Positions 8,679 to 17,363 of a stretch of DNA of 64,000 nt are shown one piece after another; the first letter of the stretch is position 1, and each line of letters starts with the position of its first letter. The notes under the pieces were generated by a model. It was not told the DNA's origin. It searched no databases and saw only the letters and a list, made by a program, of their open reading frames with translations. This DNA is from Labedella gwakjiensis. GTDB lineage: Bacteria > Actinomycetota > Actinomycetes > Actinomycetales > Microbacteriaceae. Made by a program: the position numbers and the translations under genes. Location of the stretch: NCBI RefSeq assembly GCF_003014675.1, contig NZ_PYAU01000001.1, forward strand, positions 1,860,001 to 1,924,000. The letters are read 5' to 3'.

Positions 8679-9506
8679 ATGGCACTTCCCCTCGCATCCG
8701 TCCAGCTCTACACGCTGGCCAAGGAGTTCACCGAGGACCCGAACGGCTCGCTCGACAAGCTCGCCGCCATCGGCCTGAAGAACGTGGAGGCGTTCGACTT
8801 CGTCGGTCGTCCCGCGGAGATCCGCGCCGCTCTCGACGCGAGCGGCCTGTCGTCGCCGACCGGCCACGCCCCGCTGCTCTCCGACGAGCTGTGGACGCCT
8901 GACGGCTCCATCCCCACGCCCGCTCCGGAGGTCGTCTTCGAGGCGGCAGCCACCCTCGGTATGAAGACGGTGATCGACCCGTTCGTCGCCGCCGACCGCT
9001 GGCTCACCGAGGACGGTGTCGCGGACATCGCCGATCGCCTCAACGCTGCTGCCGAGGTCGCCGCGACGTTCGGCCTCTCCGTCGGGTACCACAACCACGC
9101 GCAGGAGTTCATCGCGTCCTTCGACGGCCAGACGGCGTACGAGCGCTTCGTCGCGACGACGGACCCGCGCGTCCAGATCGAGCTCGACCTCTTCTGGGCG
9201 CTCACCGGCGGCCAGGACGGACCGGCGCTCGTCTCGAAGCTCGGCTCGCGCCTCGTCGCCGTGCACGTGAAGGACGGCATCGCGCCGGCCGAGAACCCCT
9301 TCGCCCCGGGCGCTGCGGCGTTCGGTTCGGAGACGCTCGACCAGCGTCGACCCGGCGAGGGCGACGTGCCGCTCGTCGCGTCGCTCGCGGCCGGTGAGGG
9401 CGCCATCCAGTACGCCGTCATCGAGTACGACAACGCTACGGGCGACGTCTTCGCGGACATCCAGGCGAGCTACGACTTCCTCGTGAAGGGCGGGTACGCG
9501 GCATGA
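8679..9506 (+). CDS. Sugar phosphate isomerase/epimerase (TIM barrel)
   Basis: 275 residues starting at ATG 8679 behind GAAAGG. It has the xylose-isomerase-like TIM barrel layout, with metal-ligand candidates in VGYHNHAQEF, IELDLFWAL and VHVKDG. Members convert keto and aldo sugars or inositol derivatives in the cytoplasm. Its last bases overlap the next gene (ATGA at 9503), a Gfo/Idh/MocA oxidoreductase; this isomerase-oxidoreductase pairing is common in inositol, 3-keto-sugar and related routes. Confidence 0.85.
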   Translation: MALPLASVQLYTLAKEFTEDPNGSLDKLAAIGLKNVEAFDFVGRPAEIRAALDASGLSSPTGHAPLLSDELWTPDGSIPTPAPEVVFEAAATLGMKTVIDPFVAADRWLTEDGVADIADRLNAAAEVAATFGLSVGYHNHAQEFIASFDGQTAYERFVATTDPRVQIELDLFWALTGGQDGPALVSKLGSRLVAVHVKDGIAPAENPFAPGAAAFGSETLDQRRPGEGDVPLVASLAAGEGAIQYAVIEYDNATGDVFADIQASYDFLVKGGYAA

Positions 9507-10633
9507 GCGGGCCCATCGGAGTCGGCGTCATCGGCGCCGGAGTCATCAGCGACACCTACCTCGAGAACCTGAAGTCGTTCCCCGACGTCGAGGTCCTCAT
9601 CGTCGGCGACCTCATCGAGGAGCGGGCGAAGAGCCAGGCGGAGAAGCACGGAGTGCCCGCGTGGGGCTCCGCAGGCGACGTGCTGGGCCACGCCGACGTG
9701 CAGGTCGTCGTGAACCTCACGATCCCCGCTGCGCACCTCGAGATCTCGTCCGCCGCGATCGCGGCCGGCAAGCACGTGTGGAGCGAGAAGCCCCTCGGGC
9801 TCGACCGCGACGGCGGCGCGCAGCTGCTGAAGGACGCGGCGGCGAAGGGCCTCCGCGTGGGCTCGGCTCCCGACACCATCCTGGGGCCGGGATTCCAGAC
9901 GGCGAAGCGCGCCATCCAGGAGGGCGTCATCGGCGAGCCGATGTTCGCGACGACCACCTTCCAGACCGTCGGTCCGGACCTCTGGCACCCGAGCCCCGCG
10001 TTCCTCTTCGCGCAGGGCGCCGGCCCGCTGCTCGACATGGGTCCGTACTACTTCAGTGGCCTCGTGAGCCTCTTCGGCCCGGTGGAGCGGGTCGCGGCGC
10101 TCGGCCGCAAGAAGGCCGAGGAGCGCGTGATCCACTCGGGACCCGACGCCGGCACGACCTTCCCCGTCGAGGTGCCGACGTCGCTGCAGGTGCTCACGTC
10201 GTTCGCGGCCGGCCAGCAGGCGTCGAGCCTCCTGAGCTTCGACTCCGCGCTCGAGCGTCACGGCATCTTCGAGGTGCACGGCACGGAGGGCTCGCTCATC
10301 GTTCCCGACCCCAACCAGTTCGAGGGGCGTAGCGCGTACGTCACGGCGCGCACCTCGCTCTCCGACGGCGATTGGGGAGAGCAGGAGTGGACCGAGATCG
10401 AGCAGAAGGGCACGGTCGTCGGTCGCGGCCTCGGCCTGCTCGACATGGTCCGCGCGATCGCCGAGGACCGGCCGCACGTCGCCACCGGTGAGCTCGGCTA
10501 CCACGTGCTCGACGTCATGCTCTCCGCGCAGGAATCGGCGGCGAGCGGCGAGTTCGTCCGCATCGACAGCTCGATCTCCGCGCCGGTTCCGTCCGTGCCG
10601 GTCGACTTCGACCCCTTCGCGCAGACCCTGTAG
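9503..10633 (+). CDS. Gfo/Idh/MocA family oxidoreductase
   Basis: 376 residues. The N-terminal Rossmann domain shows GVIGAGVIS, and SEKPLGLDRDGG carries the family EKP motif with the catalytic-region Lys. The C-terminal domain (about 130-350) is the usual alpha/beta substrate domain. It probably oxidises a sugar hydroxyl with NAD(P). It is translationally coupled to the isomerase gene and faces the GH2 gene, with a strong hairpin between them. Confidence 0.9.
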   Translation: MSGPIGVGVIGAGVISDTYLENLKSFPDVEVLIVGDLIEERAKSQAEKHGVPAWGSAGDVLGHADVQVVVNLTIPAAHLEISSAAIAAGKHVWSEKPLGLDRDGGAQLLKDAAAKGLRVGSAPDTILGPGFQTAKRAIQEGVIGEPMFATTTFQTVGPDLWHPSPAFLFAQGAGPLLDMGPYYFSGLVSLFGPVERVAALGRKKAEERVIHSGPDAGTTFPVEVPTSLQVLTSFAAGQQASSLLSFDSALERHGIFEVHGTEGSLIVPDPNQFEGRSAYVTARTSLSDGDWGEQEWTEIEQKGTVVGRGLGLLDMVRAIAEDRPHVATGELGYHVLDVMLSAQESAASGEFVRIDSSISAPVPSVPVDFDPFAQTL

Positions 10634-10650
10634 CGAGTCCCGGCACTCCC

Positions 10651-10711
10651 GCGACGTGCGGGCTCTCGTCCCCGATCCGACCGGACCGGCGACGAGAGCC
10701 CGCACTGTCGC
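10651..10711. terminator. Strong bidirectional hairpin (GCGACGTGCGG family)
   Basis: Arms of about 20 bp (GCGACGTGCGGGCTCTCGTC at 10651-10670 against 10691-10711, one bulged base) flank a 20-nt loop. It sits between convergent genes. The outer GCGACGTGCGG sequence is shared with the hairpin at 39225. Confidence 0.7.
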
Positions 10712-10723
10712 GAGAGGGGGATG

Positions 10724-12595
10724 TCAGTCGCGCCCGGTGATCGCTCGACGGATCTGCTCGATCGGCACCTTCGGCTCGCGCTCGGCCGTGAGGAGTCCGT
10801 TCGTCTCCTGCATCGTGTCCGTGAGCTGCGTGTAGCAGGACCCGGCGAGGAACGAGCTCGCGCGGATGCCGTCGTAGAGCGCGCCGATGCGGGCGATCCA
10901 GTCGTCCCCGCTCTCCGCCGCCGTGTAGCCCCAGGCGTCCTCGCGGCGAGCTCCCGGCTGGTAGGTGACGCCGCCGAACTCGGTGAGCATGATGGGTTGC
11001 CCGCGGTCCTCCGCGTCGCCCACGAGGATGCGCCGCCCGGCCGGTCCGCGGCCGTAGAGCAGCCGCGCGCGCGCGTCGTCGTCCGCGTAGGTGCGGCCGA
11101 GGGCCTCGCCGTCGCCCTCGTAGTCGTGCACCGTGAGGATGTCGGACCCGACATGCTCCCAGCCGTCGTTGGAGATCACCGGCCGCGACGGATCGAGGGC
11201 GCGGGTCACGTCGGCGAGCGAGCGGGCGTACGCCTGCTGGGCGCGGTTCGTCGCGATGTGCTGCACTCCCCAGCTCTCGTTCGCCGGCACCCACGTGACG
11301 ATCGACGGGTGGGACACGTCGCGCTCGACCGCGTCCATCCACTCCCGCATGAGGCGCTGCACCGCGGTGGGGGAGAAGGCATAGGCGCCGGGCGCCTCTC
11401 CCCACACGAGCAGCCCGAGACGGTCGGCCCAGTAGAGGAAGCGAGGATCCTCGATCTTCTGGTGCACGCGCGCGGCGGTGAAGCCGAGCTCCTTGATGAG
11501 CTCGACCTCACGCCGATGAGCGTCGTATGAGGGTGCGGCGATGTGCGAGTCGGGCCAGTAGCCCTGGTTCAGCACGGAGCGCACGTCGTACGGCAGTCCG
11601 TTGAGGAGGAAGACGCCGGCGTCGATGCCGACGGTCCGCATCCCCAGGTACGAGGCGACCACGTCGACCTCCTCGCCCGTCGGCGTGACGAGGGCCACCG
11701 TCGCGTCGATCAGCCGCGGCCGCTCGGGACTCCAGTGCAGCTCGTCCTCCGCCTGCCCGTTGGTCTGGCGCACGACGGGGATCACGAGGTCGAACACGTC
11801 GGCGGCCACCGGCAGTGTCGACTCGACCGTGCCGAGGTGCTCGCCCCGCTCGTCCCACCACAGCGAGACGCGGATGCGCGAGCCCGCCGCCGCCGCGCCG
11901 CGGAGCCTGACCCCCAGCTCGATCCGCGCGTGGTCGAGCGGCACCCAGCGGAGGGTTCGGATGGAGGTCTCGGGCACGGCCTCGAGCCACACCGTCTGCC
12001 AGATGCCGGTCGTGCGGCGGTACCAGATCGCGTGCGCGTCCTCGTGCCAGTCCTGCTTGCCGCGCGGCTGGGTGAGGTCGTGAGGGTCGTCCTCGGCGCG
12101 CACCACGAGGGTGTGGTCGTCGCCCGTCGAGACGAGGTGCGTCACGTCGAACGAGAACGGGGTGTGTCCTCCCTCGTGCTCGCCGACGAACGCGCCATCG
12201 ATCCACACGCTCGCGCGGTAGTCGACCGCGCCGAAGTGCAGCAGCACGCGCGGGGAGTCGGCCGAGAGGCCCGCGCTGTCGAGGTCGTCGCTCGTGATGG
12301 TGCGGGAGTACCAGACCACGGGGTGGAAGCCGGGTTCGTCGACGCCGGACGCGACGGATTCCGGCGGGAACGGAACGACGATGTCGCGCGCGTCCGGGAA
12401 GCCGGCGGCCCATCCGTCAGTCCACTCATTCATGAGACCCGCGGAGGCGTCGTCGTGGCGGAACGACCACGTCCCGTCGAGGTTCGTCCACTGCTCGCGC
12501 ACGAGCTGGGGGCGGGGATAGGTGCCGTCCTGGCGACTGGCGCGCGGCGGTGCAGTGGACACGGGGGTCGGGGACGACGGAGTCTCTGAAGCCAT
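10724..12595 (-). CDS. Glycoside hydrolase family 2 (beta-galactosidase/beta-glucuronidase type)
   Basis: 623 residues from ATG 12595. Domain order: N-terminal jelly-roll sugar-binding domain (about 30-200), Ig-like domain (about 205-305), TIM barrel (about 310-610). The acid/base Glu is in WVPANESWG and the nucleophile Glu in LTEFGG. No signal peptide is seen, so it acts inside the cell on imported oligosaccharides. It is divergent from the lacI gene and shares the operator at 12604, so repression by that LacI protein is very likely. Exact specificity cannot be read from the sequence. Confidence 0.92.
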   Translation of the reverse strand: MASETPSSPTPVSTAPPRASRQDGTYPRPQLVREQWTNLDGTWSFRHDDASAGLMNEWTDGWAAGFPDARDIVVPFPPESVASGVDEPGFHPVVWYSRTITSDDLDSAGLSADSPRVLLHFGAVDYRASVWIDGAFVGEHEGGHTPFSFDVTHLVSTGDDHTLVVRAEDDPHDLTQPRGKQDWHEDAHAIWYRRTTGIWQTVWLEAVPETSIRTLRWVPLDHARIELGVRLRGAAAAGSRIRVSLWWDERGEHLGTVESTLPVAADVFDLVIPVVRQTNGQAEDELHWSPERPRLIDATVALVTPTGEEVDVVASYLGMRTVGIDAGVFLLNGLPYDVRSVLNQGYWPDSHIAAPSYDAHRREVELIKELGFTAARVHQKIEDPRFLYWADRLGLLVWGEAPGAYAFSPTAVQRLMREWMDAVERDVSHPSIVTWVPANESWGVQHIATNRAQQAYARSLADVTRALDPSRPVISNDGWEHVGSDILTVHDYEGDGEALGRTYADDDARARLLYGRGPAGRRILVGDAEDRGQPIMLTEFGGVTYQPGARREDAWGYTAAESGDDWIARIGALYDGIRASSFLAGSCYTQLTDTMQETNGLLTAEREPKVPIEQIRRAITGRD

Positions 12596-12602
12596 GTCGA
12601 GC

Positions 12603-12630
12603 AGTTTACAGCGCTGTAAACTACGGTCAA
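12603..12630 (-). promoter_or_regulatory. GH2 promoter with LacI operator
   Basis: The perfect palindrome GTTTACAGCGCTGTAAAC occupies 12604-12621. On the minus strand a TTGACC -35 (12625-12630), 16-nt spacer and TAAACT -10 (12603-12608) overlap it, and the ATG follows the -10 after seven bases. Thus the operator covers the core promoter, and the GH2 transcript is probably leaderless. Confidence 0.8.
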
Positions 12631-12645
12631 CGGTAACCTGCGAGG

Positions 12646-13686
12646 ATGCACCAGGTCACACTCAAGGACGTCGCGCAGCGCGCCGGCGTCTCGATGAAGA
12701 CCGTGTCGAACGTGGTGCGCGGCTTCCGTCACGTGAGTCCGGCGATGCGGGAACGCGTGCAGGCCGCGATCGACGAGCTCGGGTATCGCCCCAACCGCAT
12801 CGGCCGGAACCTCGCCACCGGCCGCTCTCACATGCTCGGGCTCGCGTTCCCCGACCTCCGCCGCCCCTACTTCGCGGAGCTCGCCCACGTGTTCGCCCGC
12901 GTCGCCGAGGAGCGCGACTACAGGCTCCTGCTGATGGAGACGGGCGGAACCGAGGACGGCGAGCAAGCGGTGCTCCACGATCGCGAGGCCGGCATCGTCG
13001 ACGGCCTCGTGATGCACCCGCAGGCGCTCTCCGCCGAGCGGCTCGACGAGCAACGGAGAGGCGTCCCCATCGTCTTCCTCGGCGAGGATCCGCCGCCGGT
13101 CGGAGCCGATCAGGTGGCGATCGACAACGTCGTGGCCGCCGAGGAGGCCGTCCGGCACCTCGTCGCCTCGGGTCGCACGCGTATCGGCTTCCTCGGCCAC
13201 GAGGCTGGGACGCTCTCGCGCACATCCAGCCTCCGACTCGAGGGGTACCGGAACGCGCTCGAGGCCGCGGGGCTCCCCGCCGACCCGTCGCTGCTCGTTC
13301 CGCGCGACGGCGTCGCGGCCGTGGGGGCGGAGGCGGCCCTCGCCGCGGCGCTCGACGGTGGACTGCGAGTGGATGCGCTCCTCTGCCGCGAGGACCTCGC
13401 CGCCATCGGCGCCCTCCGCGCGCTGCGGCGCCACGACCTCGATGTTCCCGGCGACGTGGCCGTCGTGGGCTGGGACGCGATCGATCTCGGGGAGAGCCTC
13501 GTGCCGAGTCTCACGTCCGTCGGCCCCGACACCCGAGCCCTCGCGGAGCGTTCCCTCGACCTCCTCCTCGAACGCCTCGACGGCTTCGACGGGCCCGGCC
13601 GCCACGTGACGGTCGGGCACCGGCTCGTGGTCAGGGAGAGTGCCCCCGGGGACTGGTCGCCGCCCCCGGTACGCTCGAGACCGTGA
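12646..13686 (+). CDS. LacI family transcriptional repressor
   Basis: 346 residues. Residues 3-50 are the LacI helix-turn-helix and hinge ([33 protein letters not shown]), followed by a periplasmic-binding-protein-like sensor domain to about residue 330. It should bind the palindrome at 12604 and release it on binding a sugar. It is divergent from the GH2 gene and its stop overlaps the next gene (GTGA at 13683), so the PLP enzyme downstream may be read through from this promoter. Confidence 0.93.
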   Translation: MHQVTLKDVAQRAGVSMKTVSNVVRGFRHVSPAMRERVQAAIDELGYRPNRIGRNLATGRSHMLGLAFPDLRRPYFAELAHVFARVAEERDYRLLLMETGGTEDGEQAVLHDREAGIVDGLVMHPQALSAERLDEQRRGVPIVFLGEDPPPVGADQVAIDNVVAAEEAVRHLVASGRTRIGFLGHEAGTLSRTSSLRLEGYRNALEAAGLPADPSLLVPRDGVAAVGAEAALAAALDGGLRVDALLCREDLAAIGALRALRRHDLDVPGDVAVVGWDAIDLGESLVPSLTSVGPDTRALAERSLDLLLERLDGFDGPGRHVTVGHRLVVRESAPGDWSPPPVRSRP

Positions 13687-14744
13687 GCTCCTGGACCAGT
13701 ACCGCGATCGCCCTGCTGGAAGCCGACGCCACGCGCAGCGCCGACACGCACCTGCACATCTTCCCGCTGCCGCGCGAGTGGGGCATCGACCTCTACCTCA
13801 AGGACGAGTCGGTGCACCCGACGGGTTCGCTCAAGCACCGGCTGGCGCGGTCGCTCATCCTCTACGGGCTCGTGAACGGTCGCATCCACGAGGGGACGAC
13901 GCTCGTCGAGGCCTCGAGCGGGTCGACGGCCGTATCCGAGGCCTACTTCGCCCGCATGCTGGGCCTGCCCTTCCTCACCGTCGTACCGCGGTCGACGAGT
14001 CCGGAGAAGATCCAGCTCATCGAGTTCGCCGGAGGCCGCTGCCACTTCGTCGACAGTGGGACGGACATGTACGGCGAGGCCGAGAGGCTCGCGGCCGAGA
14101 GCGGCGGCTACTACCTCGATCAGTTCACCTACGCCGAACGGGCCACGGACTGGCGGGGCAACAACAACATCGCCGAGAGCGTCTTCTCCCAGCTCGCGCT
14201 GGAGCGGCATCCGGTTCCGAGCTGGATCGTCGTGGGCGCGGGAACCGGGGGCACGAGCGCGACCTTCGGCCGCTACGTGACGTACCGCCGCTACCCGACG
14301 CGCGTCGCCGTCGTCGACCCCGAGGGCTCGGCCTTCTTCGGCGGCTGGCGCACGGGCGATGCCGGCCACACGACGGGCACGCCGAGCCGGATCGAGGGGA
14401 TCGGCCGCCCCCGGGTCGAGCCGTCGTTCGTGCCCGGCGTCATCGACGAGATGCTGCAGATCCCGGACGCCGCCTCGATCGCGGCCATCCGGCTCCTGCG
14501 CGAGCGCACGCTCCACTGGGCCGGTGGGTCGACGGGCACGAACCTCGTCGGGGCGTTCCAGCTCGTCGCGCGCATGCGCGCCGCGGGCGATGAGGGCAGC
14601 ATCGTCACCCTCATCTGCGACGGAGGCGCGCGCTACGCCGGCACCTACTACGACGACGAGTGGGTGGCGCGGCAGGGCTGGGACCTCGCCCCGCACCACG
14701 AACGGATGGAGCGCTTCCTCGAGACCGGCGTCTGGGGGGACTGA
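13683..14744 (+). CDS. PLP-dependent cysteine synthase-family protein (Cds1-like)
   Basis: 353 residues from a GTG overlapping the lacI stop. Fold-type II PLP signatures are clear: Lys in [10 protein letters not shown], substrate loop [12 protein letters not shown], and phosphate-binding [13 protein letters not shown]. The length and motifs fit the actinobacterial Cds1-like group, which contains L-cysteine desulfhydrases, rather than classical CysK. It is followed by the siderophore-interacting gene, whose own promoter makes a shared function unlikely. Confidence 0.8.
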   Translation: MSSWTSTAIALLEADATRSADTHLHIFPLPREWGIDLYLKDESVHPTGSLKHRLARSLILYGLVNGRIHEGTTLVEASSGSTAVSEAYFARMLGLPFLTVVPRSTSPEKIQLIEFAGGRCHFVDSGTDMYGEAERLAAESGGYYLDQFTYAERATDWRGNNNIAESVFSQLALERHPVPSWIVVGAGTGGTSATFGRYVTYRRYPTRVAVVDPEGSAFFGGWRTGDAGHTTGTPSRIEGIGRPRVEPSFVPGVIDEMLQIPDAASIAAIRLLRERTLHWAGGSTGTNLVGAFQLVARMRAAGDEGSIVTLICDGGARYAGTYYDDEWVARQGWDLAPHHERMERFLETGVWGD

Positions 14745-14754
14745 GAACACGCCC

Positions 14755-14791
14755 TTGGCGCGTCGGCATTCGTCAGGTTAGGCTTTCCTTA
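14755..14791 (+). promoter_or_regulatory. Iron box (DtxR/IdeR type) and promoter for the siderophore reductase
   Basis: Bases 14773-14791 match the DtxR/IdeR consensus TTAGGTTAGGCTAACCTAA at 15 of 19 positions. A TTGGCG -35 (14755-14760), 18-nt spacer and TAGGCT -10 (14779-14784) fit, leaving nine bases to the ATG at 14794 with no ribosome site. Iron repression and a leaderless transcript are inferred. Confidence 0.75.
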
Positions 14792-14793
14792 CC

Positions 14794-15765
14794 ATGACGC
14801 TTCTCGACGACCGGACCGAACACGCCCCGATCCCCTTCCGCCTCTTCGAGGTCGAGGTCAAACGGATCGAGACGATCAGCCCGACGTATCGTCGCGTCAC
14901 CTTCACCGGTCCGCTCTGCGACGGCATCGCCGACAATCGCTACGACCAGCGCATCAAGTTCCTGCTCCCCACGGAGACGGCGAGCGTCGACGAATTCTCC
15001 CTCGAGCCGACCACCTGGTACCAGCGCTGGCGCGAGCTGTCGGACGAGAAGCGCATGCCGATGCGCACGTACACGATCCGCGAGGTGCGCTCGGAGCTCG
15101 CCGAGTTCGACGTGGACATCGCCCTGCACGGTCGCCTCGGCCCGGCGTCGTCCTGGGTGCTCGACGCGCAGCCCGGAGACCGCATCATCGTCAACGCGCC
15201 GTGCGCGCACTACCCCGACGTGCACGGTGGAGTGGACTGGCACGCCCCGGAGCGCGTCGATCGGGTGATGCTCGCCGGTGACGAGACCGCCGCTCCGGCG
15301 ATCGCCGGCATCCTCGAGCGGCTCCCCGCCGACGCGTGCGGCATCGCCGTCATCGAGGTGCCGCACGCCGACGATGCCGTCGTGATCCGCAGCGCTCCCG
15401 AGCACGTCGAGGTCGTCATCCTGGCCCGCGGCGACGCGAAGGTCGGAACGCTCCTCGAGCCGGAGCTGCGCCGCCGCGCGCCGCGCGTGCTGGAGGAATG
15501 CGAGCTCATCGCGCGGGCCGAGCGCATCGCGAACGCACCCCTCGAAGACGTCGACATCGACGCCGGGCTGCTGTGGGAGGTGCCCGTCTCCGAGACCGGC
15601 GGCGCCGCCCTCGGTGAGCGCGCGCCGTTCTACGCGTGGCTCGCGGGGGAGGCGAGCGTCATCAAGACGCTGCGCCGCCTCCTCGTCTCCGAACTCGGCG
15701 TCGACCGCCGTTCCGTCGCCTTCATGGGGTACTGGCGAGAGGGCCGCCCGGAACTCGGCGGCTGA
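14794..15765 (+). CDS. Siderophore-interacting protein (FAD ferric-siderophore reductase)
   Basis: 323 residues. The N-terminal FAD-binding part has RRVTFTGP and MRTYTIREVR; the C-terminal NAD(P)H part has AGDETAAPAIAGIL and ends with the family signature MGYWREGRPE. Such proteins reduce Fe(III)-siderophore in the cytoplasm and release iron. The DtxR-type box immediately before the start codon fits iron-regulated expression. No siderophore uptake or synthesis genes occur in the window, so it works with a system encoded elsewhere. Confidence 0.92.
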   Translation: MTLLDDRTEHAPIPFRLFEVEVKRIETISPTYRRVTFTGPLCDGIADNRYDQRIKFLLPTETASVDEFSLEPTTWYQRWRELSDEKRMPMRTYTIREVRSELAEFDVDIALHGRLGPASSWVLDAQPGDRIIVNAPCAHYPDVHGGVDWHAPERVDRVMLAGDETAAPAIAGILERLPADACGIAVIEVPHADDAVVIRSAPEHVEVVILARGDAKVGTLLEPELRRRAPRVLEECELIARAERIANAPLEDVDIDAGLLWEVPVSETGGAALGERAPFYAWLAGEASVIKTLRRLLVSELGVDRRSVAFMGYWREGRPELGG

Positions 15766-15783
15766 CCGGCACGCCCTTGCGGC

Positions 15784-16272
15784 TCAACCCGCGAGGAGCG
15801 CGTCGATCTGCGACACGGCCTCGCGCATGCCTTCTTCCATGCCCATCTCCGTGAGCTGCTGGAGCTGCTCGATGCTCTCGAAGCGCGTCACGATCGTCAT
15901 CCGGGTCCGCTCGTCGCCCGCCGAGTCGAGCTCGGCCGACATGTGGGAGACGGGCATATCGCGCGAGCGCTCGCCGTTCTCGTCCGCGAAGTAGTCGTCG
16001 AAGGCGAGGGAGGACGGCTCGTCCACGGCCGTGAACTCCCACTCGCCCGCGGCGGTGTCGCCGTCTGGGCCGGTCATGTAGTAGCGGGTGGTCCCTCCGG
16101 GGCGCAGGTCGTGCGCCGTAAAGGTGGCCGGCCAGGTGGGCGGTCCCCACCAGCGCTCGAGCTGGCGCGGGTCCGCCCACAGCTGCCAGACGCGGGCGGT
16201 GTCTGCCGCGAACTCCGCGACGAGCGTCATCGTGAGCTCGCCGGTGTCGATGTCCGTGCTGATGACGGGCAT
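15784..16272 (-). CDS. SRPBCC (AHSA1-like) domain protein
   Basis: 162 residues; residues about 12-160 form the START/AHSA1 fold, with VWQLWADPRQLERWWGPPTWP as the usual N-terminal signature and RMTIVTRFES near the C-terminal helix. These proteins bind small hydrophobic ligands or act with a regulator. It lies nine bases after the ArsR gene on the same strand, the very common ArsR-AHSA1 arrangement, so it is probably the product controlled by that repressor. Confidence 0.88.
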   Translation of the reverse strand: MPVISTDIDTGELTMTLVAEFAADTARVWQLWADPRQLERWWGPPTWPATFTAHDLRPGGTTRYYMTGPDGDTAAGEWEFTAVDEPSSLAFDDYFADENGERSRDMPVSHMSAELDSAGDERTRMTIVTRFESIEQLQQLTEMGMEEGMREAVSQIDALLAG

Positions 16273-16281
16273 GGTGTCTCC

Positions 16282-16644
16282 TCAGGGTCGGTCGTCGGCG
16301 TCCGTCTGCGGCGGGTCGTCGGCGAGGATATCTTCCATCCGGTTCACGCGCTGTCGCCAGAGGGTCTCGAAGTGCTCGAGGAGGGCGCTCGCGCGTCGGA
16401 GAGTCGTCACGTCCGCGTGGACGATCTGCTCCCTCCCGTTCTTCTGCTTGACGACGAGGTGCGCGCGCTCGAGCACGGCGACGTGTTTCTGCACGGCCGC
16501 GAAGCTCATCGCGTACTGCGACGACAGCCTCGAGACCGACATGCCTTCCACGAGGACACGCTCGACGATGTCCCGGCGGGTGGCGTCCGCCAGGGCGAGG
16601 AAGAGACGGTCGGTCTCCTCCTGGGTCAGCTCATCTACAACCAT
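16282..16644 (-). CDS. ArsR family winged-helix regulator
   Basis: 120 residues. A winged helix runs from LADATRRDIVERVLVEG through MSFAAVQKHVAVLERAHLV. No metal-binding cysteine pair is present, so it belongs to the non-metal branch that pairs with SRPBCC proteins. The start codon lies inside a palindrome (16636-16653), pointing to autorepression and a leaderless message. Confidence 0.9.
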   Translation of the reverse strand: MVVDELTQEETDRLFLALADATRRDIVERVLVEGMSVSRLSSQYAMSFAAVQKHVAVLERAHLVVKQKNGREQIVHADVTTLRRASALLEHFETLWRQRVNRMEDILADDPPQTDADDRP

Positions 16645-16658
16645 TTGGTTGTATGTTA
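16636..16658 (-). promoter_or_regulatory. Operator/promoter of the ArsR-SRPBCC pair
   Basis: TACAACCA-TT-TGGTTGTA (16636-16653) is a perfect inverted repeat with a 2-bp centre that includes the ATG of the ArsR gene. On the minus strand TAACAT (16653-16658) can be a -10, leaving eight bases to the ATG. Confidence 0.6.
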
Positions 16659-16713
16659 CGACGTGCTTCCGCGACTGTCGAGAGGGAGTCGTCGAGAGGG
16701 GATCGTCGAGAGG

Positions 16714-17127
16714 TCAGGCGCGAGCGGAGAACCGGGCGGGGAGCGGCGGCACGCGCAGCCAGTCCGTGCGGCGGTCGCCGTTGCGGTCCGTCCAGTCCAC
16801 GAAGACCGTTCCTGTCGTGACGACGGCGGCGATCGATCCCGGCTCGTCGACCGAGGCGACGAGGAGGCGGCCCGAGCGGGCGAGGCGTGCCGCGGAGATG
16901 CTCTCGCCCGCGGGGGAGTCGACCGAGACGTCGTGAGCGGCCCGTCGGCCGGCGTTGCCGATGGCGAGTCCGGACGGGGTGTGGAGCTCGCCCGTGACGA
17001 CCGGATCGACCCACGTGAGGAAGAGCTCGGCCTCCGACGTTCGGCGCGGGCGGCTGACGTCGCGTCGCTCGACGATCGCGGGTGCGGCGGCCGGAACGGG
17101 AGTTGCGTCAATACGGTCGATGCTCAT
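16714..17127 (-). CDS. Hypothetical protein
   Basis: 137 residues from ATG 17127 with a GAGAGA upstream; a longer frame exists but lacks a better site. No signal peptide, membrane segment or known motif is seen. The sequence alternates beta-like stretches (AELFLTWVDPVVTGELHT, LLVASVDEPGSIAAVVTTG, TVFVDWTDRNGDRRTDWLRV). It is divergent from the histidine kinase gene, a possible but unproven link. Confidence 0.55.
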   Translation of the reverse strand: MSIDRIDATPVPAAAPAIVERRDVSRPRRTSEAELFLTWVDPVVTGELHTPSGLAIGNAGRRAAHDVSVDSPAGESISAARLARSGRLLVASVDEPGSIAAVVTTGTVFVDWTDRNGDRRTDWLRVPPLPARFSARA

Positions 17128-17363
17128 GGTGTCTCTCTGGCGAACGTCACGCCCGGCGACGGGCGCGGCCAGCGGAACACGCGGCTCTCTCATTGCATCC
17201 CACCGGCAGCGAGCCGGCACCCCCCAATGCCGGTGACATCGGAGCTCGCCTGCACTCGACGGTGCGTCGAATCAAGGCCCCCGTCGGTGGAGGCGACCGC
17301 GGCTGGAAGACGCCATCATGGGGATGCCGGGGTGACGATCCGCCCCGCATCGTGGAGGTCGTT

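Noticed and set aside
16660-16712. Triple GTCGAGAGG direct repeat
   Set aside because: Short and imperfect, between two minus-strand genes; could be decayed repeat material but not enough to name.
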